Source: [Phialemoniopsis] sp. UDSM-2020
Taxonomy: Eukaryota; Ascomycota; Sordariomycetes; Thyridiales; Thyridiaceae
Assembly: GCA_018873225.1 (NCBI GenBank)
Contig: JAEILZ010000002.1
Span: 3,968,001-4,032,000, forward strand
Length of the DNA: 64,000 nucleotides
Reading direction: 5' to 3'
In this document: in pieces, positions 34,601 through 45,311 of the stretch
How positions within the stretch are numbered: the first letter of the stretch is position 1
Layout of the letters: each line of letters begins with the position of its first letter
Notes under the pieces: generated by a model
Told to the model about the DNA's origin: nothing
Database searches by the model: none
Seen by the model: only the letters and a program-made list of their open reading frames with translations
Translations under genes and position numbers: made by a program

Positions 34601-35080
34601 CGATCCACGACTGTCGTCATCTCGCCTCAATACCACAGGATCAGCTTCTTTGCGATTGGCAAACAACAAACCCAGAACAGCCCGAACGGCGACGACTGTA
34701 ACTGCGTTATCGCAACTTACGTCCAATCGGTCTTTGACTGTCGCTTTTATCCTACAGTCACACCAATTTGTCCTCGTTTGGTAAAAGGAAAGCCAACGCC
34801 TACATCGGACTCACTCACATCACACCATCGTGGTCATTGTCCTGTCCGTGACACCCGATAGGTCGCTTCGAACACGAATTTTTATTGTTCTTCAGGCCAC
34901 TTTTGTTATTTATTGCGTATCGCCAACTTTTACCTCAGACTCTCTACTCTTTCTGCCTGGTGCTGCCTAGACATTAGAGAACTTATCACGCGCAAGCTAT
35001 CCCCACCATAGCTTCGTAGCACTCAAGCAAACCAACATCGGATACACATACACAACACACACAAGAGTGGACGTCACACC
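31641..35080. other. Gene-poor tract ending in an ATG-free leader
   Basis: About 3.4 kb without a supportable gene. Frames of 100-180 codons on both strands (for example 32218-32745 minus) show no domain and overlap one another. From the ATG at 34569 to the start codon at 35081 the plus strand contains no ATG at all, and this section is rich in C, A and T. That fits a 5' untranslated leader of about 0.5 kb for the following gene. Confidence 0.5.
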
Positions 35081-36193
35081 ATGCCGAGACGTCCATACAA
35101 GGAGGACCCGCTCACGCGGTCCGTCAACGGCTGGCTAGACGGAGTCGAGGACGACAGCTCAGAGACGAGCAGCGGCCGCCACCGGGGACGCTACAGCGGC
35201 GGCGGTCCCCCACCCGGCCCTTCGGCCCCGTACGATCGCCGACCTTACTACCAACAAGATGCGCCCGACCTACCGCCGAGGCCTGGCGCGGCGCCACGAA
35301 GGCATTACACCGAGCCTGCGTACGAAGACATGCGCGGCCCGCCCCCGCAGTACGCACCGCCCAGACCTTCGCGCCGCACCGCGCCGCCGTCAAGGTCACC
35401 CAGCCCGCCCAGGCGCCGCTCGTCCTACCGCTCACCTAGCCCGCCGCGACGTGGCCGCCGTAGAGGAGGCGGAGGCTACGCCGACGACGACGGACCGCCG
35501 CCGGGATACTACCCTCCCCCTCCGCGGCACGGACGACCCGCGCCCGGCCCATCGTACCGCTCTCAGCAGCCACCGCTGGCACCGGAGCCGCCCGGCACAG
35601 ATAGATACGACGACCGCGGCCCGCGAGGAGGCAGCCGGCGTCAGGCCCCGCCCATGTCCTCGTCGAGGCGGCACCACTCCCTCTCCCCTTCACCGCCGCC
35701 GCGGGGTCCCAGGCGCACTACGTCGATGCGTGAAGGTGGTGGTGGAGCAGCGGCATCGTACTACGACGACCACCCTGCTCGAGGCGCGCCCCGCGGCGGC
35801 GGCAGCAGGGACGAATACCGGCGGCCAAACCTGCAGCGCAGCAAGACGACATCGTCCACGCCGGCCAAGGAAAAGTCCGGCTTCAACGCGTCGGGCCTGT
35901 GGACCAACCCTGCGTTCCAAGCCGCTGCTGCGGCGGCCGTGCAGGCTGGTGCTGCCAAGGCGTGGGGCCTGAGGAGCCAGCCGGGTTCCTGGGGCGGCAA
36001 GAAGAAGGGCGGACAGATCGCGACGGCGGCGCTGGGGGCCGCGGCGCTGGATGCGTTTAGCAAGAAGGGGAAGGGCGGTTCGTCATCGAGGGGAGGAGGT
36101 GGTGGAGGGGGTGGAGGAGGGAAGGCTGGGATGGGGGCTGCGTTGGGAGGTTTCTTGATTGATGAGTTTGCTAAGCGGAATAAGAGGAGATAA
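35081..36193 (+). CDS. Arg/Ser/Pro/Gly-rich disordered protein, unknown function
   Basis: A single exon of 370 codons, start MPRRPYKEDPLT preceded by a long ATG-free leader. The first 270 residues are almost entirely disordered: repeated SPSPPRR and RSPSPPRRG units, Tyr/Pro/Gly segments, RGG-like GGSR motifs, and possible SH3 or proline ligands. The C-terminal 100 residues differ. They read NASGLWTNPAFQAAAAAAVQ, then an Ala/Gly-rich hydrophobic part (QIATAALGAAALDAF), then a run of ten glycines and a second amphipathic segment (GAALGGFLIDEFAKR), ending NKRR. RS/RGG content suggests RNA binding or condensate formation, but I do not recognise the family. Full-length bias to G/C at third positions and the clean leader support a real gene. 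Confidence 0.8.
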   Translation: MPRRPYKEDPLTRSVNGWLDGVEDDSSETSSGRHRGRYSGGGPPPGPSAPYDRRPYYQQDAPDLPPRPGAAPRRHYTEPAYEDMRGPPPQYAPPRPSRRTAPPSRSPSPPRRRSSYRSPSPPRRGRRRGGGGYADDDGPPPGYYPPPPRHGRPAPGPSYRSQQPPLAPEPPGTDRYDDRGPRGGSRRQAPPMSSSRRHHSLSPSPPPRGPRRTTSMREGGGGAAASYYDDHPARGAPRGGGSRDEYRRPNLQRSKTTSSTPAKEKSGFNASGLWTNPAFQAAAAAAVQAGAAKAWGLRSQPGSWGGKKKGGQIATAALGAAALDAFSKKGKGGSSSRGGGGGGGGGGKAGMGAALGGFLIDEFAKRNKRR

Positions 36194-36926
36194 AGCACTG
36201 GGCTTGGACATGGTACGGATGGGCTTGGGAGATTGGACTCGCTCTGTTCGTTGGGTTCAAGAGCCGGATCATAATGGAGATTTGCGTGAGGGCGTACATA
36301 TCGCTTTCAGGTTTGGCGGTTCTGGATCACGGGTATTTTGGGTCATCGGTATCACAGCCTTGTGGCTATGGACAACGGTACTTTGTTTTTAGAATGGATT
36401 CATACTTAGATACCGACGACGCACAGTCTGAATTTACATAGATGGATAGTTTGCATGTGGCTATTAGGATGGCCATCACCACTCGAGTCAATAGCAACAC
36501 ATCTCATTCTCTTATTCTACGTTCTGACGCATAAATTGTGACTTCATCGCCGTTGAATTGGAAGGGGCCATTTTGCAGTACATTCTCCAAGATCAGTAGT
36601 TCATTCGAAGCCAATGTGTCTTTGTTCCGGCTCCAGGTGCACCGATTACCAACCGAGATCCGGCTTGTTGATCCTCATACCCACCACTGTTGCCCTGTTC
36701 TAGCTTAGGTCTTATGTCAGAACCAAAACCAAGCGCCCAAAAACCTGCAACTATCACCGACTGTGAACAAGACGTCAACCTGCTGATGTAATCTATTTGA
36801 ACTATAAGCCGTGGATTCCGTCCTAAATCATGAAAACGCATTTAAAGCCCTCTCTCATACCTTAGCTGTTAGCTAGAGATCTTCTCAGCCAGAGAACCAT
36901 AAGATCCACACAGAATATCAACCATC
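36194..36926. other. Intergenic region between tandem genes
   Basis: About 730 bp, AT-rich, holding the 3' end of the disordered-protein gene and the promoter of the O-methyltransferase. No other feature seen. Confidence 0.5.
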
Positions 36927-38319
36927 ATGACACCACCGTCACCTGCCGATATCCTCGCACAGCTGCAAGCCGCCGGCGGCGACTATGCGAGCAGCAAACC
37001 CGGCGCGCGCGAGCAGCTCATCGACTTAAGCTATGCCTTGATCTCGAGCCTAGAGTTGCCCAGCGAGGCAATACAGCGCATGGGCTGGGCCGAGGTAAGT
37101 TTTCATTAAGTTGAATCTTATTAAGTCGAAGAACTTGTAGACTGACTGTTCATCTAGCCGGCGAGGACTGCACACTGCCGCATGGCCGTCGACCTGGACT
37201 TGTTTGAGCGCATCCGGGATAGCGGAACTCAGGGCATCAGCACCGCGGACTTGGCGGCCAAGGCGGGCGCAGATCCGGTATTGATCGGTATGGAGCCCAT
37301 CGTTCAGGCCGTTTGATGGATCAAATGGTGAGCTGACTGGATTCCAGCGCGTACTCTAAAGCACCTTGCTGCTATGAAGGTCGTAGGTGAGCGCGGAGCA
37401 GACACAGTAGTCGCCACGCCTCTCAGCAACGCCATGACAGAGCCGCGATACCGCAACGGTATCATCTACACGTGAGTATCTCTCGCACCCTTCACACCAC
37501 TAGCTTCTTCAAAGAGTAGCCCAGCTAAGCCTCGTGGCCAGACACGACGTCGCCGGGCCCTCTTTCCGAGCCCTGCCGGAGTACCTCAGGAGCACAGGCT
37601 ACGCCCTGCCCACGAGCCTCACGGACGGGCCATTCCAGGCCGCGCACAAGACGCAGCTGCCCTTCTTCGCCTGGCTGGACAAGAACCCCCCCTACCTCGA
37701 CGCTTTCAACAGCTACATGTCGGCCTACCGCGCCGGCAAGCCCTCCTGGGCCGACACGGGGTTCTACCCAGTCGACGAGCGCCTGGCTACAGGGTACGAC
37801 TCCAGCGCGAGCGAGGTCATGCTGGTCGACGTCGGCGGCGGCATGGGCCACGATCTGCGTGAGCTGCGGCGCAAGCACCCGTCTCTTCCGGGGAAGCTGG
37901 TCCTGCAGGATCGGCCCGAAGTCATCTCCACCATCACTGATGGCGACGATGGAGTCTTTACAGCGGCGGCGCACGACTTCTTCACGTCGCAGCCCGTAAA
38001 GGGCGCTCGAGCGTACTACCTGCACTCGGTGCTGCACGACTGGGGCGACGACGACTGCGTGCGCATCCTGGAGCAGCTCAAGCCCGCGTTCAAGAAAGGG
38101 TACTCGCGCCTGCTGGTCGACGAGATCATCGTTCCCGACAGCGGCGCGTCGTGGGCGGCCACGTCGATGGACCAGCTCGTCTTCGTGCTGGGCGCCATGA
38201 GGGAGCGGACGCGGGCGGACTGGGAGGGGATACTGCGGCGGGCTGGGTTTGGGGTCGTCGGGGTGTATAGCTTTGCTGGGATGGGGGCGGAGAGTCTCAT
38301 TGAGGCCGAGGTGTTGTGA
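36927..38319 (+). CDS. SAM-dependent O-methyltransferase (class II, fungal natural-product type)
   Basis: Four exons (36927-37094, 37158-37287, 37348-37471, 37542-38319) encode 399 residues. The N-terminal winged-helix/dimerisation part includes CRMAVDLDLFERIRDSG, ISTADLAAKAG and RTLKHLAAMKVV. The SAM-binding loop is LVDVGGGMGHDL (235-246, G239-x-G241-x-G243), followed by LVLQDRPEVI. The catalytic-base region is LHSVLHDWGDDDC with His at 306, and ILEQLKPAF...LLVDEIIVP follows. This is the plan of caffeate/sterigmatocystin-type O-methyltransferases, which transfer a methyl group from SAM to a phenolic hydroxyl. No synthase is adjacent, so the substrate is unknown; it may act on an exogenous phenol or on a product of a distant cluster. 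All key residues are intact. Confidence 0.93.
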
Positions 38320-38651
38320 TCCATGCTATTCAGGATATCTACAGAGCGAAAGTATTCCCTGCCTGTGCATATACATGGAGTCAAAAGGCGGGCGTCAAGA
38401 TGATGGCTTGCAAATGATGCTGGCGATGCCTTATATAGCCCTGCCAATTACTACATGTACCATTTGCAAAGCGTGTTGACGCATGATATCTCTGTTATCA
38501 GAATCTATAGCTTCCCTAGACCTGAGGCGATTCATGTGTCGTGAGAATCAACTCCAAGCCTTCTCTTTTGATCCTCCTCATTCTCGCCCTTTCACCTCCC
38601 AATATCAACCAGTGATTAGAAATCGAACCACACCTGAGGGTCTTTCATCCA
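38320..38651. other. Convergent 3' region
   Basis: 330 bp between two convergent stop codons; nothing beyond presumed 3' untranslated regions. Confidence 0.5.
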
Positions 38652-40355
38652 TTACTTGGATCCAGCCGCCGCCTCCCACAGGTCCTCTCTCTTAGCATTC
38701 CGTAGACCCATGCCGGTTGTATCGTACCCATTGTCCTCAAGGTAGTTTCTGAACTTGACATCCTCCTCCTCTAGAGTTTCAGGGTGCTGCAGGTGGTGTC
38801 AATGATTTGCCCGTGCTACAATGCTTTGATTGTGAAAGGCACTTACGTTAGGAATTAAGAACCAGACACACAAGGTACCGACCACGGAGATGGCGCTGCC
38901 AATGAGGAAAATGACCTGCTGGCCCTTGACCTGGTCATCAAAGGACCCAAGAGCCTGGGTGAGAGTCGTTGTGCCGATAGCAGCGCCGGCCTTGCCAACA
39001 GCGGCAGCGAAGCCCAGGAAGTGACCTCGTAGCGGCGTCGGGAAAGACTCGGATGAGACCAGGAAGTTGCAATCGCCAGGTCCGACCGAGAGAAAAGTCT
39101 GGAAAAGCGCGTACAGCGTCACAAACAGCGGGAAGACAGTCTGAAGAGGAATCATGGAACCGCCGATAACGAAGCCAAAGACACAGACGATGGACCACCC
39201 GAGGGCATAAGTCTGCCGGCGGCCGATGCGGTCCATAAGGAATGCACCAATGAAAGCTCCCGGCAAGGCGAAGAAGTTGATCAACGCGCTCCAGCCGATG
39301 CTCTCCAGCATGGTGGGCTTGGAGGTGAAGCCAGCGACAAGGGTGGGCCCGAGCAGGTTGAAGGGGTAGACGACAAAGTCGTACAGGAACCAGGCCGAGC
39401 AGCAGCCCAACAGGGCCTTCCAGTAGAACTTGAGGGCGAGCCTGTATGGCACCTTGCGCTGGATCGCGTGCTTCTTGTATTGCTCGGAGTCGGCGAGACG
39501 CATGCGGAAGAAGAAGATGAACAGAGGCAGCTGTGCTCGGGTCAGGGATGTCGGTCTGTTGGAAGGGGAGAAACCTCAGTACTCACAACAATGCCGATGC
39601 CAAAGCAAATTCTCCAGATTCCGTCACTAGGCTGGTTGTTGTAGGCGGCAATGACGATCAGAGATACAATGCTAGATCCGACAAATCCGGAGATGATGGC
39701 GGCATTGGTAGCAACAGCAACTAGCAGACCACGTCTCTTCCGTGTAGCCTCCGTGCTGTCAGCACACTCGAGAGCCTGGCTTGTGCAGACAGTGTACTCT
39801 CCGCCTGTTGCATGTTAGCCAGCCAGCATCTTCAACGAAAGGTCGGTTGCACGTACCTGCACCGACGCCAGCAACACCACGGCCAATGACCATCATCCAT
39901 AGCATGCCTTCGACTGTTGCACCATGAGAAGCAGTGGCAATGATGATGCCCTGATGCCTTCAATTGGTAGTTGTTCAACTTGAAGTTGTTTTAGAGACAC
40001 TTACCAAAACCAAGAACAAAGTTGTCAGAATGATGCCGACGCGTCGACCGAAGAGATCGATGCAGAGACCGAAAGCAATCATGCCAAAGACATCACCGAT
40101 CAGGATCGAGTTGGAGAGCCTCGTCTTGACATCAGAGGTGAGTTGCTTAGGGTACAGCTTGGCCAGGACAGTGTTCATGTAACCGATGATCTGGATGTTG
40201 TAGCCGTCGGAGAAGAGAGCAACTCCCTGGACGAGAACATCCAGTTTACCGGCTACACGCGCAGGCTTCTGCTCAGGAGCAGTGGCATTCTTAGGAGATT
40301 CAAGCTCCCCAGTCTGCTCAACTGCAGTGGTCTTGAGTGGCGAGTCGCCTTCCAT
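38652..40355 (-). CDS. MFS permease of the GIT1/Pho84 type (organophosphate/phosphate:H+ symporter)
   Basis: Five exons (40355-40005, 39950-39857, 39804-39587, 39530-38847, 38786-38652) encode 493 residues with 12 predicted spans. Landmarks are FSDGYNIQIIGYMN (span 1), GLCIDLFGRRVG (first MFS loop), GRGVAGVGAGGEYTVCTSQ (the Pho84/GIT1-like G-E-Y motif in span 4), a central loop rich in Lys/Arg (QYKKHAIQRKVPY), SAWFLYDFVVYPFNLL, LMDRIGRRQTYALG (second MFS loop), and SSESFPTPLRGHFLG near span 10. This is the plan of yeast Git1, which takes up glycerophosphoinositol and other glycerophosphodiesters, and of Pho84. The exact substrate cannot be told from sequence. It is divergent from a PhoD-like phosphatase with two CACGTG boxes between them, favouring a phosphorus substrate. 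All five junctions keep frame inside conserved helices. Confidence 0.9.
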
Positions 40356-40984
40356 GTTGCCTAGAGGGATTTAAAGAGGGGATTTTGTCGTAGAGTAGTC
40401 GGCTTATGCTACGATACTTGGGTATCTCCTTTGCATCTTCATTGTCGATCAACCAATACCATTTATACTTGACCAAAACCCGACAAGAGATGTGTAAGTG
40501 ACCGCGAGACGGTTGTCCGACTTGCACGTGGCTTCCTGTCAGCCCTATCATCGCACCATCTTCCGCCCCAACGGTGTGCCCACCCGGCGATCGTCCGGGA
40601 CTCCACTTCGCTCCAAGCCTCTGCCGTGAGACATGCGGCGCACGTGGGTGGGTTTCGGCAGTCCGAAGTGGACCCTTGGAGCATCGGAAATGAAGACAGA
40701 CTGGGAATAAGGCCAGACAAACCCGTTTCAGCGTCGGCCAAATCCACCGCCGTCCGTTAGAGTGAATCCTGCAGAAGTGGATTCTATCTTTTGCCGATGC
40801 TCGAGACCAGGATTGATGACAGGATCCAGCTGAATGATATCCGACCTCGCTTCTGTCAAACTCTGAGTTGCTGCATGTTATAGACTCCATTATAATCCTT
40901 AATTCTTGGCCGTCTCATCTATGCCTGCATTCTTGAGGCACTGTTGGAAAACGTGCCTCGATCGATATTCGCGCATAGGAGACC
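40356..40984. promoter_or_regulatory. Bidirectional promoter with two Pho4/NUC-1-type E-boxes
   Basis: A 629-bp interval between the divergent permease and phosphatase genes. CACGTG occurs at 40525-40530 (in GCACGTGGC) and at 40641-40646 (in GCACGTGGG). The second copy is the high-affinity Pho4 form GCACGTGGG known from yeast; Neurospora NUC-1 also binds CACGTG. The two boxes are 116 bp apart. Motifs are seen directly; phosphate control is inferred from them and from the gene pair. Confidence 0.6.
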
Positions 40985-42696
40985 ATGGCGATCGCTTCGG
41001 TTCTCGACGCCGAGCTGGCTGCCGTTACTCTTACACTCCGGTATTACTCGTTTCTCTTTATTCGGCACGTGAGTTATTACTTTTGCCATGCCTACTTGGT
41101 TGCTGAACTAACGCAATCAGCATCCGATCGGGCCTAAATATCTTCACCGTATCTACTATCTCTTCGCGGCATATTCTTGTCTTACGATAGTTAGACTCTT
41201 TGCCTTCAAACAGAGTTTCAGAGTCCGCAACATTCGCTCCTCATTACTTGCCCTGGTCTTTGGGTGCGTTGATCGAGGGAGGCTTCGGATGACTGCACTG
41301 TCGGTCATTCTGAATCTGCTTTGTGTGAGCGCTGCTGTGGATTTTGTATACAGAGGGCATGTATTCTACGCGAGCTCAGACTTGAGCTTCACTCGTGTCG
41401 GCTATCTTGATGACCATTCGGCTCGCGTTGTCATCAGGACTCCTCAGGCTGGCATATTTGGGATATCCTTGCGCACAGAGACTGACGAAGCTTGGCTTCA
41501 TCTTGACAACACTGTTGTCCTCTCACAGAACAATGATTTTGTCGGCACTTTCAAACTTGACGGTCTCCAACCCGATACCACTTATACTTACCAGACCAAT
41601 GCCAGCCACACGGGCACTTTTCGCACATCGCAGAGCAGCCCCAAGCGCTGGACAATCCTGTCGACGAGCTGTATTAAGCCCTTCTACCCGTACAACCCCC
41701 TCGATCATGCACTTCGGATCAAGGGTCTCGAATATGTGGACAGGTTCATCTCTGAGCGCGCTGTCGATTTCATGCTATTCCTTGGTGACTTCATTTATAT
41801 CGACCTACCTTTCCCCATGGGCTTTTCCAGGGAACACTACCTCTCCGCCTATAGACAAGTGTACGCATCCCAAAGCTGGTCACCGGCGCTCAAGTCGCTA
41901 CCCTGGCTACACGCCTACGATGATCACGAGATCATTAATGACTGGTCGGCAAACGAGACGGGGCTATATCAAAGTGCTCTTCCTCCGTACTGGGATTATC
42001 ATGGCAACTCGAACCCCACATCACAGTTTGGCCAAGGAGAGTCGTACTACACCTTCAAGCATGGGGATGTAGCCTTCTTTGTTCTCGACACTAGAAGGTA
42101 TCGATCGGACTCGAGCATTGAGGACGGCCCAGGCAAAACGATGCTCGGCCCCAAGCAACTAGGTGACCTCCTGAACTGGCTGCGCATAGAGACGGCATGG
42201 AAAGTTGTCGTGAGCAGCGTACCTTTCACGAGAAACTGGCGCGGGCCAGATGCTCGCGACTCTTGGGCTGGATACCTATGGGAGCGCGAGTTGACCTTTG
42301 ATGCAATGAGGCAAACGGATGGCGTGGTTCTCTTGAGCGGTGTAAGTCCCATATCTCTCTATGCCTCCAATCATTTGTCTCATCGATCTCTAGGACCGGC
42401 ATGAACATGCGACTACAATCTTTCCACCCAAGGAAGGGCAGGGTGGCAAACCCATCATTGAGTTCTCGACATCAGCCCTGAACCAGTTCTACGAGCCTTT
42501 CTCTCGTTACCACCAGCAGATTGAGGACACAGATGTTGCGATTTACAACCACTATAAGGGCAACTCAAAATTTGCTGCCATAACATTCGACACATCTAAT
42601 CCTCTCGTCTGGGCGATACAGTGCGAACTCATCATCGACGGAGCCAGGATCTGGGAGTACGAATGGATGTATAGCAAGGGCGATGGTGCCATATGA
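40985..42696 (+). CDS. PhoD-like metallophosphatase, membrane-anchored
   Basis: Three exons (40985-41068, 41121-42341, 42394-42696) encode 535 residues. The start MAIASVLDAEL has a strong context (ACCATGG). Two or three hydrophobic spans occupy about residues 35-115 (YYLFAAYSCLTIVRLF, SLLALVFG, LSVILNLLCVSAAVDF). A fibronectin-like N-terminal part follows (LSFTRVGYLDDHSARVVIRTP...LQPDTTYTYQT). The PhoD metallophosphatase core then shows STSCIKPFYP, FLGDFIYID (metal Asp), PWLHAYDDHEIINDW (metal Asp/His), VVVSSVPFTRNWRG and LLSGDRHEHAT, whose last part is split by intron 2. PhoD enzymes hydrolyse phosphodiesters and monoesters with bound Fe/Ca. The membrane-spanning head suggests the catalytic part faces the ER lumen, vacuole or outside. 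It shares a promoter with the GIT1-like permease. Confidence 0.92.
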
Positions 42697-42750
42697 TGGG
42701 CATGCTCAAGCTGGCAGCGTTGAGCTAGTTTTAGATAGTGGGATAAACCA

Positions 42751-45006
42751 TCATACTAACGTTAGTTGGCGTCTTTCGCAACCCTCCAACCAATGATGCG
42801 TGAAAGTCGTGATAGTAAGATGCCCGATCCGTTCATAGACCTCATCCGGCCTTCCTTCGACCCGACGAAGTGCTAAACCTTGTATCGTAGAGTACGGATA
42901 CCCGACGCGATCCTTATCGGTACCCATATCAGACCAGACGTGCCTGACAATTAGGGCAAGGTAGTCTTCTTCAGGAAACGCTTCAAAGTCGATGTCGAAC
43001 GATGTCGCTTTCTCCTCCCGCACCTTGGCAGTCCTCATTGACAAGATGTAGTCGTCGCCATGGTCGTTCTCAATGTGGAAGAGATCCGCGATCCGGTGCG
43101 CTGTTTCCGTTTCACCCCCTTCAGGCGGCTCATCATAATTCGCAGACCCTATATCGAAGTCGGGGAGCCTTTTTTCCACAATCTGCTTGCTGCGAACAAG
43201 TCTCCTTGTCAATCCCTCAACCACGACCTGGCCGCTTTTAATCTCTCCAAATGGGTTGCTCTTATCACGGGGTATCGTTTCATACTCGAGCAGCCGCATG
43301 TCAAACTGACTCGATGTCTCATAATGCACATAGTTGAACATGACAAGCCCGTCCGTCACTGCCCACGACCAAGACGGTGCGCGAGAGGGCTTTGCATGCG
43401 ATGAGTCTCCGATCTCTGACTGCCACAGAAGGCCGTTCTTGATGTCGGCACTCCAGAGACCGGCGAGATACGCACCTCCCACCATTGGATGGAGCCGCTG
43501 CGCAATACCAGAAAAAGCAGGTAGCTTGTCGGAGCCAAAAGTAAGCCTGCGGGCACAATACGCGTTGACAAGCTTATAGTAGTCCTCAAGAACAACATTG
43601 ACCTCTGAAGTGCTCGCCTCGGAGTCAGTCTCCGAGAGCAAGATGGACTGAAGCTCGGCATAAGAATCCTCGGGGAAATTGCTTCCTGGTGGCGAGCCAT
43701 CTGCGGACTGAAACCCGTTCCGGCATTCCCAGTACACTTGAGTCTTTCCGTACAAGAGACGGCGGGGAGATAATATGGATTCCTGTAGTGTCCAGCCTCT
43801 AGTAGACAGAGGACTGTACATGTCGAGATGTTTGAGATTCTCTCTGTTGTAATCCAGTCTTTCTACGGTGACTTTGACTTGTTCACTGTCGTCACTGGTC
43901 ACAGTGATAGATGCCGGCTGGGGCGTTGGTGACGATGAAGATGGCGACAGTATTCCGGCTGTACTCCCAGGAGAGGCCGTGGCTGATATCGTAACACTTG
44001 CATCCATATACACACGCGCCATCTTCTTAGACTCCGACTCCCAGTCGCTCTTCGAATCCTGTATGATGCATAGAGAGTCGATCCATACGTATTGGATACC
44101 TAATTTCCGGGTGATTGTGATGGCATCCTGGAAATTGGCTGGTAAGGCCTCATATAAAATTGCTTCTTGGAACATGTCGAGCGTCTCGGTTGTCAGGACA
44201 GGGGTTATCCTACCGCCCCAGCAGTGACTCAGTGCAGCGTACTGTGACTTCATCCCACCCGACAGGAAAAGCCTAGGTTCTTCTGAGCCGTCAGCGGGCC
44301 CAACATCAATGACGCGTGTGGGCAACGCGTTTACTGCTCCAGCAGCGCAGCTCGCATGCTGTTCTCTGCACTTGTTCATCCAACTTCTGACGACATCGAA
44401 GGTGGCAGACGAGGCAAGGTTGGGTTCAGGCTGCAACTGCCCAACCCGATACTGCTCTACAAAGAGAGGCGATGCTGCACAATGTCGTGAGCTATGAGTT
44501 CTGTGGAGCAAATAAGAGAGACATGGCTTCATACAAGCAGGGACTTTGAGCCACAGTTTCAACGGCTCAAGGGCGTACTCAGGCTCAACGTCTTCATCCT
44601 CATCCGTGCTGCGACGGGTCGGGCGGCCCACCTGGACAAGCAGGACATCGAAAACCTTGATCTCTTCCAACCCGGTGAATGCGTAGAGATGCTGGCTGTC
44701 AATAGCAATCTTGACGTCAGATGTCTCCAAACCTTTGACAGCATCGTACATGGAGAACTTGGCATCACATCCCCGCCATTCGGGCGACCAGATACCGTGT
44801 CCGTTTTCTTCTTCAATGCCTCGAAACGAGTCTAGGATGAGACGGCAGAGATCGCAACCCTGCACAGCAGATGCCTCTAGATCACTGAAACTCAGGTGGT
44901 GTTGATAAAAGGCGGTCTGCGGGAAAGTGTCCGACGAATACTCTGTTTTGGCCAAGTCGATCAAGTGTCTGATGGACAAGCCTGCACAGTAGCGACACTG
45001 GGGCAT
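42751..45006 (-). CDS. Heterokaryon incompatibility (HET) domain protein
   Basis: A frame of 751 codons begins MPQCRYCAGLSIRHL and contains the complete HET domain from about residue 262: YAALSHCWGG, LPANFQDAITITRKLGIQYVWIDSLCIIQD, KKMARVYMDASVTISATAS, and later LSTRGWTLQESILSPRRLLYG with WECR. The N-terminus has a Cys cluster and a GCDLCRLILDSF motif common in this family. The C-terminal third includes YCARRLTFGSDKLPAFSGIA and PSWSWA, standard in HET proteins. HET proteins trigger cell death after fusion of incompatible hyphae, and paralogues also serve other recognition roles. The segment encoded by 44534-44475 looks like a 60-bp intron (GTATGA..GCAG) that keeps the frame; removing it restores VPASSPLFVEQYR and gives 731 residues. 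The stop lies only 54 bp from the phosphatase stop. Confidence 0.92.
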   Translation of the reverse strand: MPQCRYCAGLSIRHLIDLAKTEYSSDTFPQTAFYQHHLSFSDLEASAVQGCDLCRLILDSFRGIEEENGHGIWSPEWRGCDAKFSMYDAVKGLETSDVKIAIDSQHLYAFTGLEEIKVFDVLLVQVGRPTRRSTDEDEDVEPEYALEPLKLWLKVPACMKPCLSYLLHRTHSSRHCAASPLFVEQYRVGQLQPEPNLASSATFDVVRSWMNKCREQHASCAAGAVNALPTRVIDVGPADGSEEPRLFLSGGMKSQYAALSHCWGGRITPVLTTETLDMFQEAILYEALPANFQDAITITRKLGIQYVWIDSLCIIQDSKSDWESESKKMARVYMDASVTISATASPGSTAGILSPSSSSPTPQPASITVTSDDSEQVKVTVERLDYNRENLKHLDMYSPLSTRGWTLQESILSPRRLLYGKTQVYWECRNGFQSADGSPPGSNFPEDSYAELQSILLSETDSEASTSEVNVVLEDYYKLVNAYCARRLTFGSDKLPAFSGIAQRLHPMVGGAYLAGLWSADIKNGLLWQSEIGDSSHAKPSRAPSWSWAVTDGLVMFNYVHYETSSQFDMRLLEYETIPRDKSNPFGEIKSGQVVVEGLTRRLVRSKQIVEKRLPDFDIGSANYDEPPEGGETETAHRIADLFHIENDHGDDYILSMRTAKVREEKATSFDIDFEAFPEEDYLALIVRHVWSDMGTDKDRVGYPYSTIQGLALRRVEGRPDEVYERIGHLTITTFTHHWLEGCERRQLTLV

Positions 45007-45311
45007 GGCGTTTGTCAGCTTTTACGTTCACTGTACTCAGGGGAAGAAGTTTTCAGGCGCAGGTTTGGCCGACGAACGAGCCGCACAACCAAAAGACAAT
45101 GATTACCCATTGACCAGCTGACTTTTCAACTGCACTTTATTGGTTTCGCTAAAGTCTGACAATCAAGAAAACCTATCTACCAATCGTGTTCAATGCGCTC
45201 TAATTCCTCCGTGGTATATCGACATGAACTCCAAACTCCATTAACAAATCTTTAATGGGTTTGAATGCGACCTCTAACAAGCCCGGTGTCACCATCATAT
45301 TAAACTTTCCC
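45007..45311. other. Short promoter region of the HET gene
   Basis: 305 bp between the HET start and the stop of the secreted-protein gene; AT-rich, no feature recognised. Confidence 0.5.
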
